Assembly: GCA_046331625.1 (NCBI GenBank)
Contig: JAXLQL010000008.1
Coordinates: 325,289 to 389,288 of the forward strand
Reading direction: 5' to 3'
Length of the DNA stretch: 64,000 nt
From: JAXLQL01 sp046331625
GTDB taxonomy: Bacteria; Acidobacteriota; Terriglobia; Bryobacterales; Bryobacteraceae
The position numbers and the translations under genes are program-made. The notes under the pieces were generated by a model, which was not told where the DNA came from, did no database searches, and worked only from the letters and a program-made list of their open reading frames with translations. This document shows positions 40,557 through 49,371 of the stretch, piece after piece (the stretch's first letter is position 1; each line of letters begins with the position of its first letter).

Positions 40557-42884
40557 CTACTCCTGGAAGATCTTGTTCACCCGCTTCAGCCTCGACTTCA
40601 ACTCGTCGCTCGCTTCCACCATCTGGTTGGTGTCATAGATCACGCGCGGCGTCATGAAAATGATCATTTCGGAGCGCTCCTTGTCATAGCTTCGACTACC
40701 GAATGCGGAGCCCACGATCGGCAGCTTGTGCAGGATCGGAATTCCTCCGCTAGACGATGTGGAGCTCTCTGTGATGATTCCGCCGATGGCGATGGTGTCG
40801 CCGTCTTGCACAGTCACCTGCGTGTTCACGGTGCGCTTGGAGAACGACGGGGAATTGATGGAGCCGGGCGCGGGCGGCACGGGAGCGCTGACGTCCTGGT
40901 TGATCACCATGGTCACGATGCCGCTCGGGTTGACGCGGGCAAGGATGCTCAAGTTGACACCGGTGGAGCGGCTCGAAATGGAGTTCGCGAAGAGTGAATT
41001 ACCTCCCGACTGCACGGGACTCACGGCTTGCGCGGTCAGGGTAGGAACTTCGAGTCCAACGTTGATCGACGCGGCGATGCTGTCCGTGGCGATGACGCTC
41101 GGGGCCGAGATGACCTTGGTGCGCGACGTGTTCTCGGCGAGGCTGAGGAAGGCCATCAGTTCCCGGCTGGCATCGACGATCATGCCGGCGGAGAGCGCGA
41201 TACCTGCCGCGCCGGTTGTGCCGATCGCCTTGAGGTTCGTGGACGTGCCACGCTTTTGCAGGGCCGCGGCCACGCCACTCGCGAAGGCGCCGGTGAGCGA
41301 CACCTCGTACACTTTGGCGTCAATCAGCACTTGCCGCGGTGGGATATCGAGCTCACGCAGAAGCTTGGCGATCTGCTGATACTCCTGGGCGGTGGCTTGA
41401 ATCAGGAGCGTGTTGTCGATGAAGTTCGGGATGATGCGCGGGAATCGGGGGTAACCACCGCCACCGTTGAGATAGGAACCGGTCTGGTCCGTGGCCGCGC
41501 CCGCTGTGCCGGCCGCGCCGGTTCCCGCTGCACCTGCCGCGGTTTGTCCAGCGGCTCCGGCAGCGCCGAAACCTGGGGTCGGATATTGCGGCGCGCCATA
41601 GGTGAGTCCGGCGCCGCCCATGCCCGGGTAGCCCATACCGCCGTAACCCATGCCACCCATGCCTGGGTAACCACCCATGCCGCCGTATCCACCCATCATT
41701 CCGCCCATTCCGCCGTATCCGCCCATCATCCCGCCCATGCCACCGTAACCCATGCCACCCATGCCGCCCATTCCACCGAAGCCACCGCCCATCCCGCCCA
41801 TACCGCCGTAGCCGCCCATCCCCCCCATTCCGCCCATCATCCCCATCATGCCGAATCCACCGAAGCCGAATCCGCCATAGAGCTGCGTGATCGACATGGC
41901 GAGGTATTCCGCGCGGCTGTACTTGACGCGATAGACGTAGACGTCTGTGCCGCCGGCGGTGACTTTGATTTCGGTATCGAGCTTCCTGATCCACTTCTCC
42001 ACCTCGTCGAACGCGCCGGGGTTGGGCGCGACGGCGATGATGGTGTTGATACGGTCCACCGGCATGAACTTGACTTGATTCTTGTCGGAGAGCGAGATGG
42101 AGCGGAGAATGTCTTCCACTTCCTTGGAGATGGAAGACGGGGCTCCGTTCTTGACTTCGAAGAGCCGCACGCGCTGGCTGGCGAGGGTGTCCGAGTCGAA
42201 CAGCCCGATGATTTCCATGGTGCGGCGGATGTTGCGCCGGCTGTCGAGCAGGAACAACAGATTCGCGGGGCCGTAGGAAATCGTGCGCGCGCCTTCACCG
42301 ATAAAGGGTTCGATGAGCTTGGCCACCTCGCTGACGCTCGCGTACTTGAGGAAGATCAGGTTGAGCATGATCTGGTCATCCTCGGGGATGGAAGGCCCGG
42401 GCTGCGAGACGACGGGAAGCGGTTGGCGCGTGGCGGCGTCCATCTTCACGATGCGGAAGAACTCGCCCACCTGGACCATGGCGAATCCGTTGATGCGGAG
42501 TAAGAGCTCGAGCAGCGAGCGCGCGTCGATATCTTTGGTTTCGCCGTAAGTGTTGACGGTGACGGAGCCAGTGATTTTCTGGTCGACGATGTAATTGATC
42601 TTGAGCGTGGCGCAGAGCGCGTCCACCACTTCCGACAGCGCGGCGTTGTTCATCTTGAGGCTGCCGGTGGAGACCTTCTGTACGGGCGCGGTTTGCTTCG
42701 GCGCCGCTACTTTCGGAGCCTCTGGTTTCGGGGCTTCGGGCTTCGCTGCCTCGGGCTTTGAGGCGTCTGGCTTCGGAGCATCAGGCTTGGGCGCCTGAGC
42801 CGCTGCAGGCTGTGGCTGCTGTGCCTGGGCCAGCGGGAGCCATAGCAGAACGAAGCTGAGAAACAACGCAACGGGCGCTCGCAT
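40557..42884 (-). CDS. gspD: Type II secretion secretin
   Basis: The product is 775 residues and forms the outer-membrane channel. It has a signal peptide, a Lys-Pro-Ala repeat linker (KPDAPKPDASKPEAAKPEAP by content, 28-60), an N0-like domain (LKINYIVDQKITGSVTV), N1-N3 repeats (LIFLKYASVSEVAKLIEPF; FMPVDRINTIIAVAPN) and the secretin barrel (VPTLTAQAVSP, VTVQDGDTIAIGGII, LPIVGSAFGSR, IIFMTPRVI). Between N3 and the barrel is an unusual Gly/Met-rich insert of roughly 100 residues (repeats such as GGMGGYGGMGGM and GYPGMGGMGYG) followed by an Ala/Gly run. The insert is encoded at about 41460-41860. It is the last gene of the long gsp locus. Confidence 0.95.
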   Translation of the reverse strand: MRAPVALFLSFVLLWLPLAQAQQPQPAAAQAPKPDAPKPDASKPEAAKPEAPKPEAPKVAAPKQTAPVQKVSTGSLKMNNAALSEVVDALCATLKINYIVDQKITGSVTVNTYGETKDIDARSLLELLLRINGFAMVQVGEFFRIVKMDAATRQPLPVVSQPGPSIPEDDQIMLNLIFLKYASVSEVAKLIEPFIGEGARTISYGPANLLFLLDSRRNIRRTMEIIGLFDSDTLASQRVRLFEVKNGAPSSISKEVEDILRSISLSDKNQVKFMPVDRINTIIAVAPNPGAFDEVEKWIRKLDTEIKVTAGGTDVYVYRVKYSRAEYLAMSITQLYGGFGFGGFGMMGMMGGMGGMGGYGGMGGMGGGFGGMGGMGGMGYGGMGGMMGGYGGMGGMMGGYGGMGGYPGMGGMGYGGMGYPGMGGAGLTYGAPQYPTPGFGAAGAAGQTAAGAAGTGAAGTAGAATDQTGSYLNGGGGYPRFPRIIPNFIDNTLLIQATAQEYQQIAKLLRELDIPPRQVLIDAKVYEVSLTGAFASGVAAALQKRGTSTNLKAIGTTGAAGIALSAGMIVDASRELMAFLSLAENTSRTKVISAPSVIATDSIAASINVGLEVPTLTAQAVSPVQSGGNSLFANSISSRSTGVNLSILARVNPSGIVTMVINQDVSAPVPPAPGSINSPSFSKRTVNTQVTVQDGDTIAIGGIITESSTSSSGGIPILHKLPIVGSAFGSRSYDKERSEMIIFMTPRVIYDTNQMVEASDELKSRLKRVNKIFQE

Positions 42885-42911
42885 GTCGGGTGGATTACTC
42901 CTCGGCGGGGA

Positions 42912-43385
42912 TCAGTCTTTGGCCGGCTTGGCAGCGGCGGATTGGCCGCGATTTTCGGAGGCGCGCTTCCACGCCAGCGACTCGCTCGGGTTCAGCTCGG
43001 ACTTCTTGCGTTTCCACTCGGCCTTGCCGAATGGCGTCTTGCGCTCGAAGCGGACGGTGTCGCTGCCGTCGTCGAAGGCGGTGATGGTCTCGGCGAGCTC
43101 GCGCGTGTTGTCCTTTTCGATTTGGGGTTCGAAGCGGACGACGCCGAACGGGGTACGGCGGTAGTGCCACATCTTGCCGCTCGCGTCTTTGGCGGCGAAG
43201 GTGCCGGGCTCCACTTCTTTGGCGTCTTTGGGAATGGTGATTGCTTTGGCAGGCACGACGGCCTTGGTTTCCTGCTTGGGCTTGGCGGCGGCCTGCTTGG
43301 TCGCGGTTTGCTTGGGAGCTTGCTTGGTCTGCTGCGCGGCGAGCGCTGCGGCCAGAGCGAGCATGGTGATCGTGGTGCGGATCAT
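42912..43385 (-). CDS. Secreted Lys-rich protein in the gsp locus
   Basis: The product is 157 residues from ATG 43385. The signal peptide is ITMLALAAALAAQQ; a basic repeat-like part follows (KQAPKQTATKQAAAKPKQE), then a folded part with KMWHYRRTPFGVVRFEP and DTVRFERKTPFGKAEW, which are two copies of a KTPFGxxxFE-like unit. The family is unknown. It is 27 bp before gspD on the same strand and downstream of a repeat-filled gap, so a link to secretion is only positional. Confidence 0.6.
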   Translation of the reverse strand: MIRTTITMLALAAALAAQQTKQAPKQTATKQAAAKPKQETKAVVPAKAITIPKDAKEVEPGTFAAKDASGKMWHYRRTPFGVVRFEPQIEKDNTRELAETITAFDDGSDTVRFERKTPFGKAEWKRKKSELNPSESLAWKRASENRGQSAAAKPAKD

Positions 43386-43434
43386 GAGGATCTCCTGAAT
43401 GAAACCTGTGAGCCTTGTGGGGCAGGCTGGCAAT

Positions 43435-43628
43435 GTGGGTCAGGCTTTAGCCTGCGCGGGACTTCCGTCCCGCCTCGGATTTTGCGGGACTGAGGCGCGA
43501 CTGGCGGGTCTAGGATCCAAGGGCACGAAACTCGCAAAGCGCGGTTCCCTCGCGCCCTACGGCGTATTGATGCGTGGGCCGGCAGCGGGACTGAAGTCCC
43601 GCGCTGGCTAAAGCCCGCCCTACACGGC
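43435..43628. repeat. Two-hairpin repeats filling the gap 43386-43726
   Basis: 43435-43475 is a unit in reverse orientation (CAGGCTTTAGCCTG then GCGGGACTTCCGTCCCGC). 43585-43628 is a forward unit (GCGGGACTGAAGTCCCGC, GCTGGCTAAAGCCCGC, CCTACA). The rest of the gap has no gene that I recognise. Confidence 0.8.
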
Positions 43629-43726
43629 AAGGCAAGTGCCGATGTCGGAACCGTCATGTTCTCATGGGCCTCTACGTGAGTGTCGGCGACATCGATGACT
43701 GAATACCCGAGTATCATCGCGAGCGC

Positions 43727-44491
43727 CTAGCGGGCCGGCTCCCAGAAGCAAGTAGTGCCGAACATCGAGGGCTTGGTCACCTTCCGGAACCCGTTGACGA
43801 CCGCTCCAGCCGGTGTCTGGTCTCCCTGGGCGCAGGCGTGATTGGTGCCGCCCACGTTGACCCAAGGGTTGTTCCCGCTCTTTTCCTTCTGCACGTCGGC
43901 CACGGCTTTCGGATCCGTGATGGCACCCGATTTGTCGCCCTGCGGCTGCGGTGGCTGTGCCGCGGCCGGCGCTGCCTGCGCCTCAGCGGCCGCCTGCTGG
44001 ACCTCTTTCTGCTTCAAGTCCGCCAGCGTCTTCTTGAACTTCTTGTCTTTCCACTCGAGCGTCAGTTCGTCGCCCTCGATCGCCGTGAGCTTGAACGGAC
44101 CCACCGGGTCTCCAGCCACGTAACTCTTCTGCGGCGCGCCCGGCTTTTCTGACATGAAAACGCGCGGCGCCGAACCCAGCGCGAGGATCCCGAACGCCAC
44201 CGGGAACGGTGGCACGGGATCTTCCTTGATCACTTCGGGCTCGATGATGACGGTGGGATTGCGGTCCTTCGAAAAGAGCATCCGCGCCGCCACGTCGGTG
44301 TAGTTGGTGGCGGTCACCGGCTGCAGGGCTTCCACCTTGGGCACTTGGGGATCGGCGCCCTGCGGAACACCGGTGGTCAGAAACGCTCTTTCCTTCTGGC
44401 GCGCTTCTTCCCAACGTTGGCGGATATGGTACCCGGCAGCGCCCAGCAGTGCGACCAGGATCAGATTGAGGAAAACCAGTCTACGGCTCAT
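43727..44491 (-). CDS. gspC: GspC/PilP-like inner-membrane protein
   Basis: The product is 254 residues: one N-terminal membrane anchor (LVFLNLILVALLGAAGYHI), a linker, and a periplasmic part with VTATNYTDVAARMLFSKDRNPTV, AFGILALGSAPRVFMSEKPG and LEWKDKKFKKTL, which resembles the homology-region domain of GspC that couples the inner-membrane platform to GspD. The C-terminal part is Ala/Gln/Pro-rich with two cysteines (NHACAQGD, GTTCFWEP) that could form a disulfide. It overlaps gspM by ATGA. The symbol is given from position and layout; identity is weaker than for the other gsp genes. Confidence 0.65.
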   Translation of the reverse strand: MSRRLVFLNLILVALLGAAGYHIRQRWEEARQKERAFLTTGVPQGADPQVPKVEALQPVTATNYTDVAARMLFSKDRNPTVIIEPEVIKEDPVPPFPVAFGILALGSAPRVFMSEKPGAPQKSYVAGDPVGPFKLTAIEGDELTLEWKDKKFKKTLADLKQKEVQQAAAEAQAAPAAAQPPQPQGDKSGAITDPKAVADVQKEKSGNNPWVNVGGTNHACAQGDQTPAGAVVNGFRKVTKPSMFGTTCFWEPAR

Positions 44492-45075
44492 ATCGCGGGA
44501 CCTCGGCGCTCGGGCACCAGCTTTCGCGGCAGCACGGCGCTAATAGAAAGACGCACGTTGAGCGTTTTTTGTCTGGGGTCAGCCGCGTTTATTCGCAAGT
44601 CGTTGGTAGCAATGGCCTCGGGCTGCGAGGAGATGTCGGCCAACAGGTTCACCAACTGCTCGATCCGGCAGTTCATGCTCACCGCCACCGATGTTTCGCC
44701 ATAGTCTTTTCCGAGCGCCGTGATGCTGCCGAGCTCGTTGGCGCCGATGTCGATCGGCGGCGACTGGCTGCGGGCTAGCTTGCGTACGATCTGCAGCAAT
44801 TGCGCCTGCGCCTGAGCCCCGGTCTCGGCTTCGATCAGCCCTTTTTCGCGCTCCTTGAGTTGCGCGGCCAAGCCGTCGGCCACCTTCTGCTTGCCCGGAA
44901 TCGTGGCGATGATCTCGCGGAGCTTGCGCACCCGAGCCTCCGCCGCCGGAACCGAGTTCGTCACCGGCGCCACCACGGCCACCGACGCGGTGGGCCAGAA
45001 GTAGATGATCGCCGAGAGCACGGCAGCCAAGCCGAGCATCGCCAGCGCTCGACGGTCGCGCGCTTGCAGGTTCAT
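44488..45075 (-). CDS. gspM: GspM/PilO-like assembly protein
   Basis: The product is 195 residues from ATG 45075. One membrane helix (LGLAAVLSAIIYFWPTASV) is followed by a coiled coil (VRKLREIIATIPGKQ ... LKEREKGLIEAE) and a ferredoxin-like domain (VSMNCRIEQLVNLLADISS, TLNVRLSISAVLP). This is the build of GspM/PilO, which pairs with GspL. It overlaps gspL by 4 bp upstream and the gspC-like gene by 4 bp downstream. Confidence 0.85.
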   Translation of the reverse strand: MNLQARDRRALAMLGLAAVLSAIIYFWPTASVAVVAPVTNSVPAAEARVRKLREIIATIPGKQKVADGLAAQLKEREKGLIEAETGAQAQAQLLQIVRKLARSQSPPIDIGANELGSITALGKDYGETSVAVSMNCRIEQLVNLLADISSQPEAIATNDLRINAADPRQKTLNVRLSISAVLPRKLVPERRGPAI

Positions 45076-46436
45076 TTGGCCTCCGCTTCGGGTCCGGTAC
45101 CCGGACCTTCGCGCTGCGTCCGAATCGTGAATTGCTCGGCGCCACCCGGTACGCGCGTCATCGGCTGCGAGAACGTGGAGTCTTTGAACAAGGGCGAACT
45201 GTCGAGCGCCTTGAGCAATCCGGCCGCGGAGTCGGACTCGCCGTTGAGATAGGCTTCGTTGCGATTGATCTGCATCGACCCGAGCCACGCCGGCGGCGCA
45301 ACGAGCGTGGTGGCCTCGCGAAGCGCGTCAGCGTCGGCTTTGGAGCGCGAGCGGTGCCGGTCCAGCAGGGCCATTCGCGACTGCGCGGTTTGCGCGATCC
45401 GATCGAGTTCGCCCGCCTTGGCGGCCTGCCGTTCCAGCTTCGCAATCTCCTGGTTCAGCAGGCTCATGTATTCCTTGTCGTGATACGTCTGCTGGTAGGA
45501 AAGCGCCAGAGCCGCGCCCACGAGCAGCAGTCCCAGGATCGCGGTGGGCAAATAGAACAACGCCGAGGACTGCGTGCGGCGCTCCTCCGGCAGCAGGTTC
45601 GCGCTGAGGGAAAGGCGTGGACACGCGCTGGTCATGGCGGCGGCGAGCGAGAGCGCGGCGTCCGTTCGCGGGAACGATTCGGGCGCGGTCACGGTGGGCA
45701 GCAGGTCGGCGAACGTGACCGCGGGGAGGTCGGCTTCGATGCGGAGCTCGCTGAGCGCGAGATGACGCACGCGGTCTGTGAGTTGGTCGAAGAGGCCGGA
45801 AAATATGGGTTTGGCGGGGCTTTCGCCGTACGCTTCCACGGCGTCGCCATCGTGATGGAACGCGAGCACGCCCTCGGGCGGCGAAACGAGAATCCGGCTG
45901 GCGGAGTAGAGCGCCGATGAGGAGAACGTGAATCCGGCCAAGCGCACGCCCGCCTCCGAGAACAGGTTCGCGAAGTAGTCGATCGTCTCGCGCCGCGCCA
46001 CGCCCACGAGAACATGCGCGGTGCCAGGCAGACGTCCCGCGGTCCAAGCGACGTCGTCTTGGGCGTAGGGATGCATCGAGTCGATCTGGTAGCCGATGGC
46101 GGCGGTGAGGTCGGCGTCTTCCACACCGGGCAAGCTGAGTTGGCGAATCGTGATGTCGCGGCGCGGCAGCACCACCACCGCGGGCACGCGATGCATTCCT
46201 GCTTTGCGCGCGAACGCCGCGTACTCGGCGCCCCATTCGGTAGCCGGGCGTGAAGTCCAGTTGCGGATCTCGGTATTCGCCACCACCGTCACGCCCGACG
46301 GGCGGACGCGAACAGCGGTGATGCGGAGATCGGCTGCGGCGATCTCAATGCCGATTCCCGAACCGAACGCGAGCCACTTGTGCGATCCCGTGGCGGGGCG
46401 CTTGACCACGGGCGCGGCCATCTCGGCGACTTCCAT
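45072..46436 (-). CDS. gspL: GspL/PilM-PilN-like assembly protein
   Basis: The product is 454 residues from ATG 46436, with a strong GGAGGTGA 6 bases upstream. The N-terminal ~300 residues have the actin-like PilM/GspL fold (GIEIAAADLRITAVR, VVVLPRRDITIRQLSLPG, IGYQIDSMHPYAQDDVAW). A membrane helix (FYLPTAILGLLLVGAALALSY) and a coiled coil plus PilN-like periplasmic domain follow (LNQEIAKLERQAAKAGEL, WLGSMQINRNEAYLNGES). It links the ATPase GspE to the inner-membrane platform. A second start at 46499 is less likely, since it would lie inside gspK. Confidence 0.88.
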   Translation of the reverse strand: MEVAEMAAPVVKRPATGSHKWLAFGSGIGIEIAAADLRITAVRVRPSGVTVVANTEIRNWTSRPATEWGAEYAAFARKAGMHRVPAVVVLPRRDITIRQLSLPGVEDADLTAAIGYQIDSMHPYAQDDVAWTAGRLPGTAHVLVGVARRETIDYFANLFSEAGVRLAGFTFSSSALYSASRILVSPPEGVLAFHHDGDAVEAYGESPAKPIFSGLFDQLTDRVRHLALSELRIEADLPAVTFADLLPTVTAPESFPRTDAALSLAAAMTSACPRLSLSANLLPEERRTQSSALFYLPTAILGLLLVGAALALSYQQTYHDKEYMSLLNQEIAKLERQAAKAGELDRIAQTAQSRMALLDRHRSRSKADADALREATTLVAPPAWLGSMQINRNEAYLNGESDSAAGLLKALDSSPLFKDSTFSQPMTRVPGGAEQFTIRTQREGPGTGPEAEAK

Positions 46437-46441
46437 GGGCT

Positions 46442-47420
46442 TCACCTCCACAGACTCACCTCGGCGGGCGTGGCGAGCGGCGACTCCGCCTGATCCCACC
46501 AGCGAATGATCTGGTATGGCGGCGGACCCAGATCGGGCTTGCGGAACTTCACCTGCGCCGACACGGTTCGCGCCACTTCCGAGAGTGGACCGCCGGGCCC
46601 CACGTTCGGCATGTAGACGCGCGCGGTGGAGCGGAACGTATAAATGGTGTGGCCGCCCACACGCAGATTCGTCGTTGCGATGCGGGCGCCGGTGAGCGCG
46701 TTGAGATTCACCATCGGCTGTTGGCGGCGCAGCTCCACGATCTGCTGCACGGTGTCAGGCGGGATTCCCATGGCGGCGAGCAGCGGCGGTTCGGCGTGGT
46801 TCACGTCGAAGGGTCCGATGGTGCCCCAAGGCGAGACGCAGTCTTTGAATCCGCTTTGACGGATGAGGCGGCCCTGTGGATCGCGCGTGTAGGAGCCGTG
46901 GAAAAGTTCGGGCGTCATCCCTCGAAGGTAGAGAGCTTCCTCTACATCCTGGAATGACGCGTGGCGGGGCAAAAAAGACGGATTCAGCGACAAATAGTAC
47001 TGGTCGAGCTGGCGGCTTCCGGAGCGCCAATCGACGATGGCGAGGGTGATGTCCTGCGCGCGCTCGGGCGTTGCGCCCAAGGCGATGAGCAGGCGAACGA
47101 ACTGGTCCGGGCGGCCCTGATTCAGGCTGAGGCGCGCGGTTTCCGGGATGATTTCGACCATCGCCATGCCGGTGGGGAACTGCATCGGCAGCCGCGGCGG
47201 ATACACGAATTGCGGCTTCGAGAGGAAGCTGCAACAGCGCGCGGTCCACGCCGGCTTTTGGCGAGATAGCGCGCGCGGATCGCGTCATAGAGCGGACGAG
47301 CGCTCGGTTCGCCGCGAACAGTTGTGGCGAGCGAGAAGAAATGGCGGCGAGCGCGACCGAAAGCCAGAGCACGGCGAGCAGAATCGCCGCGGCGCGCGCT
47401 GTCTCCTCGAGATCACGCAT
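46442..47420 (-). pseudogene. gspK: GspK minor pseudopilin, frameshifted
   Basis: The C-terminal 250 residues are intact (MQFPTGMAMVEIIPETARLSLNQG, ALGATPERAQDITLAIVDWRSGS, FQDVEEALYLRGMTPELF, a helix-hairpin-helix-like NLNALTG), clearly GspK. The N-terminal helix is in another frame from ATG 47420 (RAAAILLAVLWLSVALAAIS). Between them the reading passes through FSLATTVRGE and YDAIRARYLAK in a second frame, AGVDRALLQL back in the first, then FVYPPRLP in the third. Three or so indels within 200 bp are needed. GspK caps the pseudopilus, so loss would affect secretion. Real decay or clustered assembly indels cannot be told apart here. Confidence 0.75.
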
Positions 47421-48150
47421 GGCCTCCTCTGGCAGACGGCCGGCGCGGACCGGGATGGTCATGGTGCTCATTTGCAGGCGGGAGGGATCGGGGACGAGCG
47501 GCGCCATCTCGATGCGAATTGCTTCGGGCATGACACGTCCGAAGAAGCGCGGGACCCAGGTTTTGCGGCCATTGCGGGGATCGACGACGAGATAGACGAG
47601 GCGGCAGAAGGAGAGCTGGTCGGCGACGACGAAGGGGCGTGGCCCGAGTTCGACGGGGCGCAGGCGCGGGGTGCCTTGTGCGTCGACGCCGGGTCCGGCG
47701 CAAAGGGGTTGGAGGGAGAAGGGTCCGGTGTAGTGGAACTCGTTGATCACGAGACGGACGCCTTGGCCGTTGGTTCCGGGGATGACGAGGTACTCGGCGA
47801 TGCGGGGGAATCCGCGGGCGGCTTCTTCGAGAGAGTAGCTCGAAACAAGTCGCATGTAATTTGTTTCGCCTTGGAAGAAGAGGGAAATGTCGCCTTGGAG
47901 GTTGCCGCACTGGAAGGGGACGGGCATGAGCGCGGCGATTTGGTTTTCGAGGATGCGGTGTGCGCCGACCACGGCGGCGGTTGCCCGAGAGGCGGTCGTT
48001 GGTCCGCTCGAGGGCTTTGACGCCGGTGTGCATGGAGTAGAGGATGCCGAGGGAGAGGAGGCTCGAGAGGGTGATGACGATGAGGAGTTCGAGGAGGGTG
48101 ACGCCGGCTCTGGCTTTGCCGTGCAGGGGCGGCTTTAGCCAGCGTGGGGC
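47413..48150 (-). pseudogene. gspJ: GspJ minor pseudopilin, frameshifted, start unclear
   Basis: The prepilin segment is KARAGVTLLELLIVITLSSLLSLGILYSM, read across 48110-48035, with the G/V cleavage site and Glu at +5. The frame continues LERTNDRLSGNRR and then must shift by one base near 47985 to read VGAHRILENQIAALMPVPFQCGN, PRIAEYLVIPG, RLVYLVVDPRNGR and MPEAIRIEM, all typical of GspJ. Upstream of the prepilin helix the frame runs into the two-hairpin repeat without an ATG, GTG or TTG that has a ribosome binding site. The 5' end looks replaced by the repeat. The body is in frame with the start of gspK. Confidence 0.75.
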
Positions 48151-48302
48151 TTCAGCCCCACAGAATCCGAGGCGGACTGAAGTCCCGCGCAGGCTAAAGC
48201 CTGCCCCACATCGGGGCCAAGCCGCAATCCCAGGAGAGAAGTGTGCTCCTCGTCCGAAGCGGGACTGAAGTCCCGCGCTGGCTAAAGCCCGCCCTACACG
48301 GC
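48124..48302. repeat. Three repeat units between gspI and gspJ
   Basis: 48124-48162 carries GGCTTTAGCC and GTGGGGCTTCAGCCCCAC; 48171-48210 carries GGACTGAAGTCCCGC, GCAGGCTAAAGCCTGC and CCCACA; 48259-48302 is an intact unit with GCGGGACTGAAGTCCCGC, GCTGGCTAAAGCCCGC and CCTACA. They occupy almost the whole gap before gspJ. Confidence 0.85.
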
Positions 48303-48315
48303 AACGCCTTTGGCA

Positions 48316-48738
48316 CTACTGCAGCCTCCGCTGCGGGGCGATCCGGAAGGCTTCGAGAGCAAGGCTCTTGCGTTGCCGGCCGCTCATCCACCACACTTCC
48401 AGTACGACGCGTTCGATGCTCTTTTTGTCTGGCGGAAGATTGGGCAGCGTCTCAAACGGCTCGAGGTGCGCGTGCCATCCGCCGGGCACCGCGGACTCGG
48501 CCGGAGTCCAATTCCGCGCGATTTCCTGTCCGAGCGGGAGCGACTGGTCGGTGAGCAGTTCGTCCATCACGCGCTGCGCGAGCACGGCGGCGCGATCGTG
48601 CTCGGTGAGCCGCGAGGCGTTTCCGAGTGACGTGGTGAGTGCCGAGAGCAGCGTACCAACCGCCACAGCCATGATCGTGGAAGCGACCAGCACTTCGAGC
48701 AGCGTGAATCCGCGGCGGGCTCGGCGGCGCATGGTCAC
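48316..48738 (-). CDS. gspI: GspI minor pseudopilin
   Basis: The product is 140 residues: leader MTMRRRARRG, cleavage before FTLLEVLVASTIMAVAVGTLLSA with Glu at +5, then LTEHDRAAVLAQRVMDELLTDQSLPLG and a C-terminal beta part. The length and motifs are normal for GspI, which starts the pseudopilus tip with J and K. It overlaps gspH by ATGA. Its 3' end borders the repeat cluster before gspJ. Confidence 0.9.
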   Translation of the reverse strand: MTMRRRARRGFTLLEVLVASTIMAVAVGTLLSALTTSLGNASRLTEHDRAAVLAQRVMDELLTDQSLPLGQEIARNWTPAESAVPGGWHAHLEPFETLPNLPPDKKSIERVVLEVWWMSGRQRKSLALEAFRIAPQRRLQ

Positions 48739-49247
48739 ATCGATTCTCCCGGACCGAGGCGCCGAATCAGCGGGGTGCCGGAAATCGGATCGACGGAGAT
48801 GATGCGGCGCGATCCGCGGCCATTGAGCAGCACGATGGTGATGCGGGGAGGGGCTCCGCCGGGCAGGAGGAAGAAGCGGCGCGGGAGGCGCGGGTCGTAA
48901 CCGGGGACGAGCGGGTACACGGCTTCGACAACCACGCCGGGCGGCATCTCGATGCGTTGAGCTCCGGAAGGATCGGAGGGCAGCATCACGACGGCTTGTT
49001 CCGCGGGAAGTACCGTGAACTCGACGCCGGCTTGGCGGCGTTCGGTTCGGGCGAGCGAGAGGTTGATGAGGGAGGCGATGCTGTCGGCGGCGCCGTTGAT
49101 GCGGAGTGAGTCGACGCCGGCGGTGACGGAGGGATAGCTGACTGCGGCCATGAGGGCGATCAGCGTCACCACCATCAGCATCTCGATGAGGGTGACGCCT
49201 TTCTTGTAGCGGGACTGAAGTCCCGCGCAGGCTGAAGCCTGTCCCAC
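48735..49247 (-). CDS. gspH: GspH minor pseudopilin, leader inside a repeat
   Basis: The mature part begins after KKG: VTLIEMLMVVTLIALMAAVS, then SLRINGAADSIASLINLSLA and a beta-rich end with GSRRIISVDPISGTPLIRR, as in GspH/FimT. The only nearby in-frame start is GTG 49247, which lies in the two-hairpin repeat; the leader would then be MGQASACAGLQSRYKKG, of which 12 residues are repeat-encoded. No ribosome binding site precedes it. Longer frames to 49466 run through two repeats and look non-coding. The signal for prepilin peptidase (KKG, Glu +5) is intact. Translation may depend on coupling or on the repeat-derived start. Confidence 0.75.
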   Translation of the reverse strand: MGQASACAGLQSRYKKGVTLIEMLMVVTLIALMAAVSYPSVTAGVDSLRINGAADSIASLINLSLARTERRQAGVEFTVLPAEQAVVMLPSDPSGAQRIEMPPGVVVEAVYPLVPGYDPRLPRRFFLLPGGAPPRITIVLLNGRGSRRIISVDPISGTPLIRRLGPGESM

Positions 49248-49356
49248 ATGGCGAGGCAAGTGCTCATGTCGGGACCAGCATGCTTTCGCGGGCCTCGACA
49301 GGAGTGCCGGCAGCGGGACTGAAGTCCCGCGCTGGCTAAAGCCCGCCCTACACGGC
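49209..49356. repeat. Two repeat units between gspG and gspH
   Basis: 49209-49250 reads GCGGGACTGAAGTCCCGC, GCAGGCTGAAGCCTG and TCCCACA and overlaps the gspH leader. 49312-49356 is a second unit (GCGGGACTGAAGTCCCGC, GCTGGCTAAAGCCCGC, CCTACA) just after gspG. Confidence 0.85.
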
Positions 49357-49371
49357 AAGCCCTGTCTCGAG

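Noticed and set aside
48124..49356. Regularly spaced short repeats that could be read as a CRISPR array
   Set aside because: Units are internally palindromic, vary in spacing and orientation, and lie between gsp genes. There are no constant-length spacers and no cas genes.
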